Part shown: positions 1-7,977 of the stretch, piece by piece
Numbering within the stretch: the first letter of the stretch is position 1
Layout: every line of letters starts with the position of its first letter
DNA from: Streptococcus sp.
GTDB lineage: Bacteria > Bacillota > Bacilli > Lactobacillales > Streptococcaceae
Reading direction: 5' to 3'
DNA length: 30,636 nucleotides
Assembly: GCA_003521145.1 (NCBI GenBank)
Contig: DOTL01000015.1
Coordinates: 1-30,636, forward strand
The notes under the pieces: generated by a model
Database searches by the model: none
What the model was told of the DNA's origin: nothing
Seen by the model: the letters and a program-made list of their open reading frames with translations, nothing else
Position numbers and translations under genes: made by a program

Positions 1-46
1 GAAATTAGTCCCTACTCGATTGAAATGATAGCAATTTGGTTATTCC

Positions 47-75
47 TTGCAATGGCTTTTGAGCTATGCTATAAT
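47..75 (+). promoter_or_regulatory. Promoter of the rimP-nusA-infB operon
   Basis: A -35 TTGCAA (47-52) and a -10 TATAAT (70-75) are separated by 17 bases. A TG at 67-68 makes it an extended -10. Transcription should start near 82, leaving a leader of about 60 nt. Within it, 90-120 can fold into an imperfect hairpin (AGAG...CTCT arms) just before the rimP ribosome binding site. No other promoter is obvious before 5.8 kb, so this one probably drives the whole block. Confidence 0.75.
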
Positions 76-140
76 ATAAGAAAATAACGAGAGAGAGGCG
101 GAGTAGGAACTTCGTCTCTTGTGTGTGTAAGGAGGTCATA

Positions 141-614
141 ATGTCGCAAAAAATTATTGATCTCGTGACGGCAGTCGTAGTTCCGGCTATTCCTGAGCCA
201 TACGAACTGGTCGATATCGAGTACGAAAAGCTTGGCGGTGACTATATCTTGTCAGTTTTGATTGATAAGCCAGGAGGTATTACTGTAGAAGATACTGCAG
301 ACTTGACTGAAATTATCAGTCCCCTCTTGGATACTATTCAGCCTGATCCTTTCCCGGATCAATACATGCTGGAAGTTTCTAGTCCAGGGTTAGAGCGTCT
401 CTTAAAAACCAAAGAAGCTTTGACAAATGCTGTTGGTCAGTATATCAATGTTAGTCTTTACAAGGCTATTGATAAGATCAAGATTTTCCAAGGTGACTTG
501 GTGGCCTTTGATGGGGAGACCCTAACAATCGATTACCTTGATAAGACTCGCCATAAGACTGTTGAGATTCCCTATCAAACAGTTGCTAAAGCTCGTTTGG
601 CAGTCAAACTCTAA
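141..614 (+). CDS. rimP: Ribosome maturation factor RimP
   Basis: This 157-residue protein is the RimP/YlxS/DUF150 factor needed for maturation of the 30S ribosomal subunit. The N-terminal domain (about residues 1-80) contains the family signature region VSSPGLERLL near residues 80-89, followed by the small SH3-like C-terminal domain ending in TVAKARLAVKL. I start it at ATG 141 rather than an in-frame GTG at 123, because a strong AAGGAGGT ribosome binding site lies at 129-136, inside the longer version. It is the first gene of the operon, with nusA 65 bases downstream, the usual Firmicutes arrangement coupling ribosome assembly, transcription elongation and initiation factor 2. Assignment rests on sequence motifs and gene order and is secure. 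Confidence 0.95.
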   Translation: MSQKIIDLVTAVVVPAIPEPYELVDIEYEKLGGDYILSVLIDKPGGITVEDTADLTEIISPLLDTIQPDPFPDQYMLEVSSPGLERLLKTKEALTNAVGQYINVSLYKAIDKIKIFQGDLVAFDGETLTIDYLDKTRHKTVEIPYQTVAKARLAVKL

Positions 615-679
615 AACTCTTAGTGTAAATAAAGAAAGGATCCCAGTTTTGGCCTTTAGAGGCTAAGACAACAAATAAT

Positions 680-1867
680 ATGAGCAAAGAAATGCTAGAA
701 GCCTTCCGTGTCTTGGAAGAAGAAAAACACATTAACAAGGAAGACATCATCGATGCTGTGGTTGAATCGCTTAAGTCAGCTTACAAGCGTCGTTATGGTC
801 AGTCAGAATCAGCTGTAGTTAAATTCAATGAAAAAACAGGTGATTTTCAAGTTTATACTGTTCGTGAAGTTGTAGACGAAGTCTTTGATAGTCGTTTGGA
901 AATTAGCTTGAAAGATGCCCTTGCTATCAGCTCTGCTTACGAGCTTGGTGACAAGATTCGTTTTGAAGAGTCAGTCGATGAATTTGGTCGTGTTGCAGCG
1001 CAATCTGCCAAACAAACTATTATGGAAAAAATGCGCAAGCAGATGCGTGAAATCACTTATAATGATTATAAACAACATGAAGGTGAAATCATGCAAGGGA
1101 CAGTTGAGCGCTTTGACCAACGCTTCATTTATGTGAATCTTGGAACACTTGAAGCCCAATTGTCACGCCAAGACCAAATTCCTGGCGAAAGCTTTAAGTC
1201 ACACGATGTCATTGATGTTTATGTTTATAAAGTTGAAAACAACCCTAAGGGTGTTAACGTCTTTGTAAGTCGTAGCCATCCAGAATTCATCAAACGTATC
1301 ATGGAACAAGAAATTCCTGAAGTATTTGATGGAACTGTAGAAATTATGAGCGTGTCTCGTGAAGCTGGTGATCGTACTAAAGTTGCTGTTCGCAGTCACA
1401 ACCCTAATGTTGATGCTATTGGTACTATCGTTGGTCGTGGTGGAAGCAACATCAAGAAAGTTGTCAGCCGTTTCCACCCAACACGTTTGGATGCTAAGAC
1501 AGGAATTGAAGTTCCTGTTGAGGAAAATATTGATGTTATTCAATGGGTTGAGGATCCAGCTGAATTCATCTACAATGCTATTGCACCGGCTGAAGTGGAC
1601 TATGTTCTCTTCGACGAAGATGATAGCAAACGCGCGACAGTAGTTGTACCAGATAACAAATTATCTCTTGCAATTGGTCGTCGTGGACAAAACGTTCGTT
1701 TGGCAGCGCATTTGACTGGCTACCGTATTGATATCAAGTCAGCTTCTGAATATGAAGCACTAGAAGCTGAGAAAGCTGAGGCTGAAGTAGATGAAGTTGT
1801 CGAAGAAATCGTTGCAGAAGCTACACCTGTAGATGTAACAACGGAAGAAGCACCAAAAGCAGAATAA
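680..1867 (+). CDS. nusA: Transcription termination/antitermination factor NusA
   Basis: NusA binds RNA polymerase and nascent RNA and modulates pausing, termination and antitermination. The 395 residues show the N-terminal RNAP-binding domain (about 1-130), an S1 domain (about 135-200, GEIMQGTVERFDQRFIYVNL) and two KH domains (IVGRGGSNIKKV near 254-265 and LAIGRRGQNVRLAA near 331-344). An acidic E/A-rich tail follows from about 355. As in other Firmicutes it lacks the C-terminal AR repeats of E. coli NusA. The start ATG 680 matches the conserved N-terminus MSKEMLEAF. Oddly, no Shine-Dalgarno lies at normal distance; the nearest purine-rich tracts are at 631-640 and 657-662, the latter inside a small hairpin (649-666). 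It is second in the rimP operon; rnpM follows 20 bases later. Confidence 0.97.
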   Translation: MSKEMLEAFRVLEEEKHINKEDIIDAVVESLKSAYKRRYGQSESAVVKFNEKTGDFQVYTVREVVDEVFDSRLEISLKDALAISSAYELGDKIRFEESVDEFGRVAAQSAKQTIMEKMRKQMREITYNDYKQHEGEIMQGTVERFDQRFIYVNLGTLEAQLSRQDQIPGESFKSHDVIDVYVYKVENNPKGVNVFVSRSHPEFIKRIMEQEIPEVFDGTVEIMSVSREAGDRTKVAVRSHNPNVDAIGTIVGRGGSNIKKVVSRFHPTRLDAKTGIEVPVEENIDVIQWVEDPAEFIYNAIAPAEVDYVLFDEDDSKRATVVVPDNKLSLAIGRRGQNVRLAAHLTGYRIDIKSASEYEALEAEKAEAEVDEVVEEIVAEATPVDVTTEEAPKAE

Positions 1868-1887
1868 GAAGAAAATAGAGGTGTTTG

Positions 1888-2184
1888 ATGGCTAAAACAC
1901 GAAAAATACCTTTACGAAAATCAGTTGTCTCAGGAGAAATCATCGATAAACGTGATTTGCTCCGCATTGTGAAAACTAAAGATGGTGAAATTTTCATCGA
2001 TCCAACAGGAAAGAAAAATGGGCGAGGCGCCTACATTAAATTGGATAATGAGGAAGCCCTACAAGCTAAAAAGAAACAAGTTTTCAACCATAGTTTTTCC
2101 ATGGATGTTCCCGAAAGTTTTTACGATGAACTCATTGCTTATGTGGATCACAAGGTCAAAAGAAGAGAATTAGGTCTTGAATAA
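1888..2184 (+). CDS. rnpM: RNase P modulator RnpM (YlxR family)
   Basis: A 98-residue basic protein of the YlxR/DUF448 family. In Bacillus subtilis the family member has been shown to bind RNase P RNA and modulate its activity. The characteristic N-terminal segment KIPLRKSVVSGEIIDKRDLL (family pattern R-x2-V-x2-G-x4-K-x-LLR) and the GRGAYI turn near residue 50 are present. The start is ATG 1888; AGAGGTG at 1877-1883 acts as ribosome binding site, and a TTG three bases upstream is a less likely start. The gene overlaps ylxQ by 8 bases, implying translational coupling. Some members carry cysteines in the first motif; this one has none, which is common in streptococci. Confidence 0.9.
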   Translation: MAKTRKIPLRKSVVSGEIIDKRDLLRIVKTKDGEIFIDPTGKKNGRGAYIKLDNEEALQAKKKQVFNHSFSMDVPESFYDELIAYVDHKVKRRELGLE

Positions 2185-2479
2185 CACAGAAAAATTGTCA
2201 AATATGTTGGGACTAGCACAAAGAGCTGGGAAGCTTATTTCGGGTGAAGAACTTGTCATCAAGGCAGTTCAATCTGGGCAGGCGAGACTAGTTTTTCTTG
2301 CCAATGATGCTGGTAGTAACGTGACTAAAAAGACGACTGATAAATGTAACTACTATAATATAGAAGTCTCCACAGTGTTTAACGCACTGGAATTAAGCAT
2401 GGCTATTGGTAAACCAAGGAAAACGGTTGCTGTAGTAGATGCTGGATTTTCAAAGAAAATGAGGACTCTTATGGAATAA
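2177..2479 (+). CDS. ylxQ: L7Ae-family K-turn RNA-binding protein YlxQ
   Basis: A 100-residue protein of the ribosomal L7Ae/L30e/S12e fold. Visible family features are LGLAQRAGKLISGEE near residues 11-25, the RLVFLANDAGSN strand-turn near 37-48 that contacts kink-turn RNA, and the AIGKPRKTVAVVD segment. Bacterial YlxQ/YbxF-type proteins bind K-turn RNA, but the physiological target of YlxQ is not established. The only reasonable start is TTG 2177, inside the last codons of rnpM (8-base overlap), with a weak upstream TTAGG; a downstream ATG would remove the first helix. infB begins 18 bases after its stop, so it belongs to the same transcript. Confidence 0.9.
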   Translation: MNNTEKLSNMLGLAQRAGKLISGEELVIKAVQSGQARLVFLANDAGSNVTKKTTDKCNYYNIEVSTVFNALELSMAIGKPRKTVAVVDAGFSKKMRTLME

Positions 2480-2497
2480 AGAATAGGAGGACATCAC

Positions 2498-5335
2498 GTG
2501 TCAAAGAAACGATTATATGAAATCGCAAAAGAGGTTGGTGTAGAAAGTAAGGTTATTGTTGCGAAAGCTCAGGAACTAGGCCTTTCTGTTAAGAGCCACT
2601 CCTCATCAGTTGAAGAAGCAGATGCTAATCGTATCACTTCAAGTTTAAAAGCGGGTACAGCCAAGGCTGAAAGTAAGCCAGCACCTAAAGCGACACCAAT
2701 CCCTAAAGAGGAGAAGGTAGAGCCTAAGGTTGGTAAGGCATCTGTTGCAAAATCAGCTCCTGCTAAGGAAACATCAAAGGCTGAAGTCAAAGAAGCCTCT
2801 GTGGCTCTGAAAAAACCGAAAAGCCGTAATTTTAAGGCCGAACGAGAAGCACGTGCCAAGGCAGAAGCAGAACGTCGTCAAAATGGCGGAGGCCGAGACA
2901 AACGTAATCGTAACCGAAATCAACAAGGAAACGATCAAGGTAAGCGTCACCATAATGATCGTCGCAATCAAAAAGGAAATGGTCAAGGGGACCATAACAA
3001 AGGAAATCGCGATAACAGTAGTAATCATGACCGTAATTTCCAAGGGAAACTGCGTAATGATCAGAATCAAAATAACCGTAGAGATAATGCTCGAAATAAT
3101 CAGGCAGGTCCGCGCATTGACTTAAAAGCGCGTGTAGCAGCCTTGAAGGCAGAGCAAAACGCAGAGTATTCACGTCAAAGTGAAACACGTTTCCGTGAAG
3201 AAAAAGCTGCAGAGCAACGCCGTGCAAAAGAACAGGAAAAGGCAAGAAAAGAAAAACAACAAGCTGAAGTAGCAGTTCAAAAGGCCGCTGCTGAAACTAA
3301 GCCAGCTCCAAAACCAGCACCAGTGGCTCCCCAATCAGCTCCAACTGCACAAGTACAAGATACACGTCGTAAAAAAGTACGTCCAAATAAATCACGTGAT
3401 AATCGTCCTGTGAATGAAGATGGACCTAAGCAAACAAGAAATAATAAGTGGAATAATCAAAACCAAGTGAGAAATCAACGAAATAGTAACTGGAATAAAA
3501 ACAAAAATAAAAAAGGTAAAAATAACCGTGGTAATTCAGCTCCAAAACCAGTAACAGAGCGTAAATTCCATGAATTACCAAAAGAATTTGAATACACTGA
3601 AGGCATGACGGTTGCAGAAATCGCAAAACGTATTAAACGCGAACCGGCTGAAATTGTTAAGAAACTCTTCATGATGGGCGTTATGGCAACTCAAAACCAA
3701 TCTCTTGATGGGGATACTATTGAGTTGTTGATGGTTGACTACGGTATTGAAGCAACCAAGAAAGAAGAAGTCGATAATGCTGATATCGAACGTTTCTTTG
3801 TTGACGAAGACTACCTTAATAAAGATGCTGTGGTAGAACGTGCACCAGTTGTTACTATCATGGGACACGTTGACCATGGTAAAACAACCCTTCTTGATAC
3901 TCTTCGTAACTCACGTGTTGCGACTGGAGAAGCTGGTGGTATCACACAGCATATTGGTGCCTACCAAATTGAAGAGGGTGGTAAGAAAATTACCTTCCTT
4001 GATACTCCTGGACACGCGGCCTTTACATCTATGCGTGCCCGTGGTGCTTCTGTTACAGATATTACTATCTTGATTGTAGCTGCGGATGATGGTGTAATGC
4101 CACAAACTATTGAAGCCATCAACCACTCTAAGGCTGCTGGTGTTCCAATCATTGTTGCGATTAACAAGATTGATAAACCAGGCGCTAACCCAGAACGTGT
4201 TATTGGTGAATTGGCTGAACATGGCGTTATCTCAACTGCATGGGGTGGTGATAGCGAATTCGTTGAAATTTCAGCGAAGTTTGGTCAAAATATTGAAGAG
4301 TTGCTTGAAACAGTTCTTCTTGTGGCTGAATTGGAAGAGCTTAAAGCTGACCCAACAGTTCGTGCCATTGGTACCGTTATTGAAGCGCGTTTGGATAAAG
4401 GTAAAGGTGCAGTTGCAACCCTCCTTGTTCAACAAGGTACCTTGCATGTTCAAGACCCAATCGTTGTTGGTAATACCTTCGGACGTGTTCGTGCTATGAC
4501 TAATGACCTTGGTCGTCGTATTAAGACTGCAGCACCATCAACACCAGTTTCAATTACTGGTTTGAACGAAGCGCCTATGGCGGGTGACCACTTTGCTGTT
4601 TATGAAGATGAAAAAGCAGCTCGTGCAGCCGGTGAAGAACGTGCCAAACGTGCCCTTATGAAACAACGTCAACAAACACATCGTGTTAGTCTTGATAACC
4701 TCTTTGATACCCTTAAAGCTGGTGAATTGAAGACTGTTAATGTTATCATCAAGGCCGACGTACAAGGTTCTGTTGAAGCCTTGGCAGCATCACTTCTTAA
4801 GATTGATGTTGAGGGTGTTCGTGTTAATGTCGTTCACTCAGCAGTAGGTGCTATCAACGAATCTGATATTACTCTTGCGGAAGCTTCAGATGCTGTTGTT
4901 ATCGGATTTAACGTTCGTCCTACACCACAAGCACGTCAACAAGCGGAAACTGATGAAGTTGAAATTCGTCTTCACAGCATTATCTACAAGGTTATCGAAG
5001 AAATCGAAGATGCCATGAAAGGGATGCTTGATCCTGAATTTGAAGAAAAAGTCATTGGTGAAGCTATTATCCGTGAAACCTTCAAAGTTTCTAAAGTCGG
5101 AACAATCGGTGGATTCATGGTTACTCGTGGTAAAATCACTCGTGACTCAAGTGCCCGTGTGATTCGTGATGGTGTCGTTATTTTTGATGGTAAATTGGCA
5201 AGCTTGAAACACTTTAAAGATGACGTTAAAGAAGTCGGAAACGCTCAAGAGGGTGGTTTGATGATTGAAAACTATAACGATATTAAAGTTGATGACGTTA
5301 TCGAGGCTTACATTATGGAAGAAATTAAACGTTAA
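2498..5335 (+). CDS. infB: Translation initiation factor IF-2
   Basis: This GTPase positions fMet-tRNA on the 30S subunit and promotes 50S joining. The product has 945 residues: an N-terminal IF2N module (1-55); a long low-complexity linker (about 60-365), very rich in N, R, K, Q and A (for example DNARNNQAGP); a second IF2N module (about 375-425); the G domain with P-loop GHVDHGKT at 456-463, G3 DTPGH and G4 NKID; then the beta-barrel and C-terminal domains that bind initiator tRNA. It starts with GTG at 2498 behind AGGAGG at 2485-2490. The linker is the variable part of IF2 and explains the extra length over about 740 residues in Bacillus. It is followed by a terminator-like hairpin and rbfA. 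Confidence 0.97.
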   Translation: MSKKRLYEIAKEVGVESKVIVAKAQELGLSVKSHSSSVEEADANRITSSLKAGTAKAESKPAPKATPIPKEEKVEPKVGKASVAKSAPAKETSKAEVKEASVALKKPKSRNFKAEREARAKAEAERRQNGGGRDKRNRNRNQQGNDQGKRHHNDRRNQKGNGQGDHNKGNRDNSSNHDRNFQGKLRNDQNQNNRRDNARNNQAGPRIDLKARVAALKAEQNAEYSRQSETRFREEKAAEQRRAKEQEKARKEKQQAEVAVQKAAAETKPAPKPAPVAPQSAPTAQVQDTRRKKVRPNKSRDNRPVNEDGPKQTRNNKWNNQNQVRNQRNSNWNKNKNKKGKNNRGNSAPKPVTERKFHELPKEFEYTEGMTVAEIAKRIKREPAEIVKKLFMMGVMATQNQSLDGDTIELLMVDYGIEATKKEEVDNADIERFFVDEDYLNKDAVVERAPVVTIMGHVDHGKTTLLDTLRNSRVATGEAGGITQHIGAYQIEEGGKKITFLDTPGHAAFTSMRARGASVTDITILIVAADDGVMPQTIEAINHSKAAGVPIIVAINKIDKPGANPERVIGELAEHGVISTAWGGDSEFVEISAKFGQNIEELLETVLLVAELEELKADPTVRAIGTVIEARLDKGKGAVATLLVQQGTLHVQDPIVVGNTFGRVRAMTNDLGRRIKTAAPSTPVSITGLNEAPMAGDHFAVYEDEKAARAAGEERAKRALMKQRQQTHRVSLDNLFDTLKAGELKTVNVIIKADVQGSVEALAASLLKIDVEGVRVNVVHSAVGAINESDITLAEASDAVVIGFNVRPTPQARQQAETDEVEIRLHSIIYKVIEEIEDAMKGMLDPEFEEKVIGEAIIRETFKVSKVGTIGGFMVTRGKITRDSSARVIRDGVVIFDGKLASLKHFKDDVKEVGNAQEGGLMIENYNDIKVDDVIEAYIMEEIKR

Positions 5336-5368
5336 TTTTGTTAGCTTTAGAAAGCTTACTTAGGAGAT

Positions 5369-5395
5369 AAAGCTAGGTCATCTGGCCTGGCTTTT
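5369..5395 (+). terminator. Weak terminator-like hairpin between infB and rbfA
   Basis: AAAGCTAGG (5369-5377) pairs with CCTGGCTTT (5386-5394) with one wobble, followed by only one further T before a G. The short U tract suggests partial termination or an mRNA-processing structure, rather than a full stop before rbfA. No promoter is evident between it and rbfA. Confidence 0.45.
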
Positions 5396-5428
5396 GTTCC
5401 ATCATAATAAGAGAGAAAGGATAATACT

Positions 5429-5782
5429 ATGGGAAATTCATTTCGTGTAGACCGTGTTGGTATGGAAATCAAACGTGAGGTCAATGAAATTCTTCAAAAG
5501 AAAGTTCGTGACCCACGCGTGCAAGATGTCACTATCACAGATGTGCAAATGCTAGGTGATTTGTCAGCTGCTAAGATTTTTTACACTATTCATTCAACCT
5601 TGGCCTCAGATAATCAAAAAGCACAAACTGGTCTTGAAAAGGCTACTGGGACAATCAAGCGTGAACTTGGTAAAAAGTTGACCATGTATAAGATTCCAGA
5701 TTTGACCTTTATTAAGGATGAATCTATTGAATACGGTAATAAAATTGATGAAATGCTTCGTAATTTGGAGCGTAAAGACTAA
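5429..5782 (+). CDS. rbfA: Ribosome-binding factor A
   Basis: RbfA is a KH-fold protein that associates with the 30S subunit during late 16S rRNA maturation and supports cold growth. The 117 residues include the N-terminal family signature RVDRVGMEIKREVNEIL (about 6-22), VRDPRV and the VTITDVQMLGDLSAAKIFYT strand region, and the conserved PDLTFIKDESIEYG near 93-106. Its length is normal for Firmicutes. The ribosome binding site GAGAAAGGA (5412-5420) precedes ATG 5429. It closes the rimP-nusA-infB cluster, placed with the other ribosome assembly and initiation factors. Confidence 0.96.
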   Translation: MGNSFRVDRVGMEIKREVNEILQKKVRDPRVQDVTITDVQMLGDLSAAKIFYTIHSTLASDNQKAQTGLEKATGTIKRELGKKLTMYKIPDLTFIKDESIEYGNKIDEMLRNLERKD

Positions 5783-5785
5783 GAA

Positions 5786-5815
5786 AAAATTCCTGTCAGT
5801 TATGGCAGGAATTTT
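5786..5815 (+). terminator. Rho-independent terminator after rbfA
   Basis: AAAATTCCTG (5786-5795) and CAGGAATTTT (5806-5815) form a perfect 10-bp stem with a 10-base loop and T-rich 3' arm. It ends the operon. A -10 TATAAT (5820-5825) for the next gene begins five bases further on. Confidence 0.8.
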
Positions 5816-5819
5816 GCGT

Positions 5820-5825
5820 TATAAT
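5820..5825 (+). promoter_or_regulatory. Probable -10 element of the LOG-family gene
   Basis: TATAAT at 5820-5825 directly follows the rbfA terminator, 21 bases before the ATG. No good -35 is visible; that position falls in the terminator stem and loop. Confidence 0.5.
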
Positions 5826-5846
5826 AAAATAAAAAGGAGGACTTCA

Positions 5847-6410
5847 ATGAAAGTAACGGTCTATTTGGGAGCTAATATGGGTGACAATCCTAGCTTTAAG
5901 AAAGCAACGATTGCCTTGGGACAGTGGATTGCTAAAAATGGGCATACTCTAGTCTATGGTGGCAGTAAGATGGGGCTTATGGGAGTTCTTGGTGATACTG
6001 TTTTGGAAAATGGGGGACAGGCTCATGGCATTATGCCACAATTCCTCAAAGATAGGGAGATAGCCTATGAGGGATTGACTTCAATGACGATAGTAGAAAC
6101 CATGGCAGAACGAAAGACTGCCATGCTAGAGCAAGGAGATCTCTTTATCGCCCTTCCAGGAGGTCTAGGAACACTGGAAGAAATTTCTGAAGCCATTGCA
6201 GCTGCTCGAGTCGGTAAGTTGGACAAACCCTGTATTTTCTTCAATCTCAATGGCTATTATGATGCTATGAAAACGATGTTGGATACCATGGTTGCTCATG
6301 ACTTTTTAGAGGCTGAAACAGCAGCAAAATTCCTCTTTACAGATGATTTTTCAGAAATTGAAGCTTTCGTCCAGTCTTATGAACCACCTCAATTGAGACG
6401 TTATTGGTAA
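5847..6410 (+). CDS. LOG-family (TIGR00730) nucleoside monophosphate phosphoribohydrolase-like protein
   Basis: A 187-residue Rossmann-fold protein of the LOG/TIGR00730 family, whose characterised members release a base from nucleoside 5'-monophosphates. Many bacterial members are annotated as lysine decarboxylase without evidence. Signature elements are YLGANMGD at the N-terminus, YGGSKMGLMG near residues 32-41, and the phosphate/ribose-binding motif PGGLGTLEEI near 103-112. An upstream in-frame ATG at 5718 overlaps rbfA, but the AAAGGAGG ribosome binding site (5833-5840) fixes the start at ATG 5847. It appears monocistronic between two terminators. Its physiological substrate in streptococci cannot be told from the sequence. 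Confidence 0.85.
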   Translation: MKVTVYLGANMGDNPSFKKATIALGQWIAKNGHTLVYGGSKMGLMGVLGDTVLENGGQAHGIMPQFLKDREIAYEGLTSMTIVETMAERKTAMLEQGDLFIALPGGLGTLEEISEAIAAARVGKLDKPCIFFNLNGYYDAMKTMLDTMVAHDFLEAETAAKFLFTDDFSEIEAFVQSYEPPQLRRYW

Positions 6411-6426
6411 CTTTATATGATAGGTT

Positions 6427-6457
6427 AGCTCTCTAAGTTTAAAAGGAGAGCTTTTTT
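6427..6457 (+). terminator. Terminator after the LOG-family gene
   Basis: AGCTCTC (6427-6433) pairs with GAGAGCT (6446-6452), followed by a run of T to 6457. Confidence 0.8.
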
Positions 6458-6486
6458 GATGGAGAGACGTTAGTAATTATTTTTTT

Positions 6487-6501
6487 AAATTTCAGAAAAT
6501 T
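6487..6501 (+). promoter_or_regulatory. Candidate CodY box
   Basis: AAATTTCAGAAAATT matches the CodY consensus AATTTTCWGAAAATT at 14 of 15 positions. It lies 13 bases upstream of a good -35 element, so CodY, the branched-chain amino acid/GTP sensor, may control the transcript reading into the Fem-type pseudogene. Confidence 0.6.
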
Positions 6502-6514
6502 AACTAAAAATCTC

Positions 6515-6543
6515 TTAACAAAAATGGTGTATTTGTATATAGT
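6515..6543 (+). promoter_or_regulatory. Promoter upstream of the Fem-type pseudogene
   Basis: TTAACA (6515-6520), 17 bases, then TATAGT (6538-6543). The transcript would carry about 155 nt of AT-rich leader with no ORF before the pseudogene. Within the leader, CCCC (6615-6618) and GGGG (6657-6660) enclose a nested TTGG/CCAA pair, so a weak structure is possible. Otherwise I see nothing in 6460-6708. Confidence 0.55.
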
Positions 6544-6708
6544 AGTGTTTGTAAATTTAATCATTTAACAAATTTCCCTCATCATCTGTGAGTAATATCC
6601 ATGAATACTTAATACCCCTCTTGGTTAGGAAAACTTTGCCAATCATTTATTTTTATGGGGAAATGTGAGATATAGGATGAAATAGAAGGAATGATAAGTA
6701 TATCTATT

Positions 6709-7915
6709 ATGGTTAAACATGTGAGTTTTGATGACTATCAAAAAAAACACAGACAAACTATAAAGATGCCAACTTTTTACAGTCAGCTGAGATGGCTAAG
6801 CTTCAGCTAAGCCTTAATCATATCGGAGAAGTAGAGGCTCTGTTTTTTGAAAGGGATGGCCTGCGGATAGGTCAAGCCATCGTTGTCTATAGAAGAAGCT
6901 TTCGTATCTTTAGAAAAGCTCTCTTGTTTCATGGTCCCTTGCTAGATTACAATTCCATAGCTGATTTGTCAGACCTTCTAGAGGCCTTGATACTCTATTT
7001 AAAAAAGAAAAATATTGCATCACTTTCTATTCATCCCTATCTGACCAACCTTATTAGGAATGAAGAACTTGAAATCATTGAAGAAGATAAGGCTGATGAG
7101 GTCTCCAAGGTATTTGAAAAATTAGGTTTTGAGCAGTATTTAGATCCAGAACAGGCTCTAGTTGTGAATCAGATGTTTGTTAAACCAATTGACACGTTTA
7201 CGACTTCTGATGAGATGCTAGTAGCTTTCTCACCATCTTTGAAGCGAGATTTAAAAAATTCACTGCTTTGAATGTCAAAGTTGAAGAACTAAGTGAGGAC
7301 AATCTCAATCAGTTTTATGACATCCTAGTTCGGACAGCAGAGAGAAAAGGATTTTCAGTTCATCCATTGGCCTATTTCCAAGATTTGAAGATGAACTTTG
7401 GAAAATCTGCAAAGTTTATGTTAGCTTATTTGGCTTATCTTGATGAGAATATTAAATCTTTTGAAGCTAAGATTCAGGCTTTAAAAGATGGCCAGCAGAA
7501 AAAACGAACCAAGGGTCAGATTGCGGATGCCGAAAATCAGCTTAGAAGTTATTATAAACGTTTAGAGCAATTTAAGACCTACCAAGTAATTGGTGACAAA
7601 TTACCTATTTCGGCTTATCTTTTTATGGATTATGGCTCAGAAGTCGTCAGCTTTTACGGTGGGAATGATGAAACCTATCTTAATTTTGGTGGGGCAGCTC
7701 TTCTTCATTGGGAAATGCTACAATATGCTAAGCGTAAGGGTAAAGAACGGTTTAATTTTTATGGGACAATCAAAACTGAAGCGGCAAGTACTGGAAAAGG
7801 GAATTTTAACTTCAAGCGTCAGTTTGGTGGGCAATTAGAGACCCTTGTTGGCTCTTTTGATAAAACCCTAAATCCTTTCTATGATATTTTTAAGAAAACA
7901 CTAGGTAAAGACTAG
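6709..7915 (+). pseudogene. Frameshifted FemABX-family (MurM/MurN-like) aminoacyltransferase
   Basis: Three reading-frame pieces add up to one gene of about 402 residues, the normal size for MurM/MurN enzymes, which add amino acids from aminoacyl-tRNA to the lipid II lysine to build the interpeptide bridge. Piece 1 starts at ATG 6709 (MVKHVSFDDYQKK). Frame is lost at an 8-A run (6740-6747), where one extra A would give ...QTNYKDANFLQSAEMAKLQ, the usual Fem N-terminus. Piece 2 runs to a 6-A run (7253-7258), where one extra A would join SLKRDLKKF to TALNVKVEEL. Piece 3 holds the C-terminal GNAT-like half, with a charged helical hairpin (about 7435-7575) typical of Fem coiled coils and a GTIKTEAASTGKGNFNFKR stretch. 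No good ribosome binding site precedes 6709. Both lesions look like loss of one A; no other gene in the window is broken this way, so sequencing error is less likely but not excluded. Confidence 0.85.
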
Positions 7916-7927
7916 TTCCTTGTATAG

Positions 7928-7973
7928 AAAAAAGTCAATTAAGGTTAATTGTAATACCTCAATTGACTTTTTG
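7928..7973. terminator. Bidirectional terminator between the Fem pseudogene and murE
   Basis: AAAAAGTCAATT and AATTGACTTTTT arms, with an inner AGGT/ACCT pair, form a long stem with A-run on the left and T-run on the right. It can serve both convergent genes. Confidence 0.8.
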
Positions 7974-7977
7974 TCGT

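Noticed and set aside
2569..3877. Several long minus-strand open frames inside infB (up to 137 codons)
   Set aside because: They lie antisense to the repetitive K/N/R/Q-rich linker, whose biased codons suppress stops on the other strand. None has a ribosome binding site or recognisable domain.
5718..5846. 43-codon N-terminal extension of the LOG-family gene
   Set aside because: It overlaps rbfA, crosses the rbfA terminator, and lies upstream of the AAAGGAGG ribosome binding site; the conserved protein starts at 5847.
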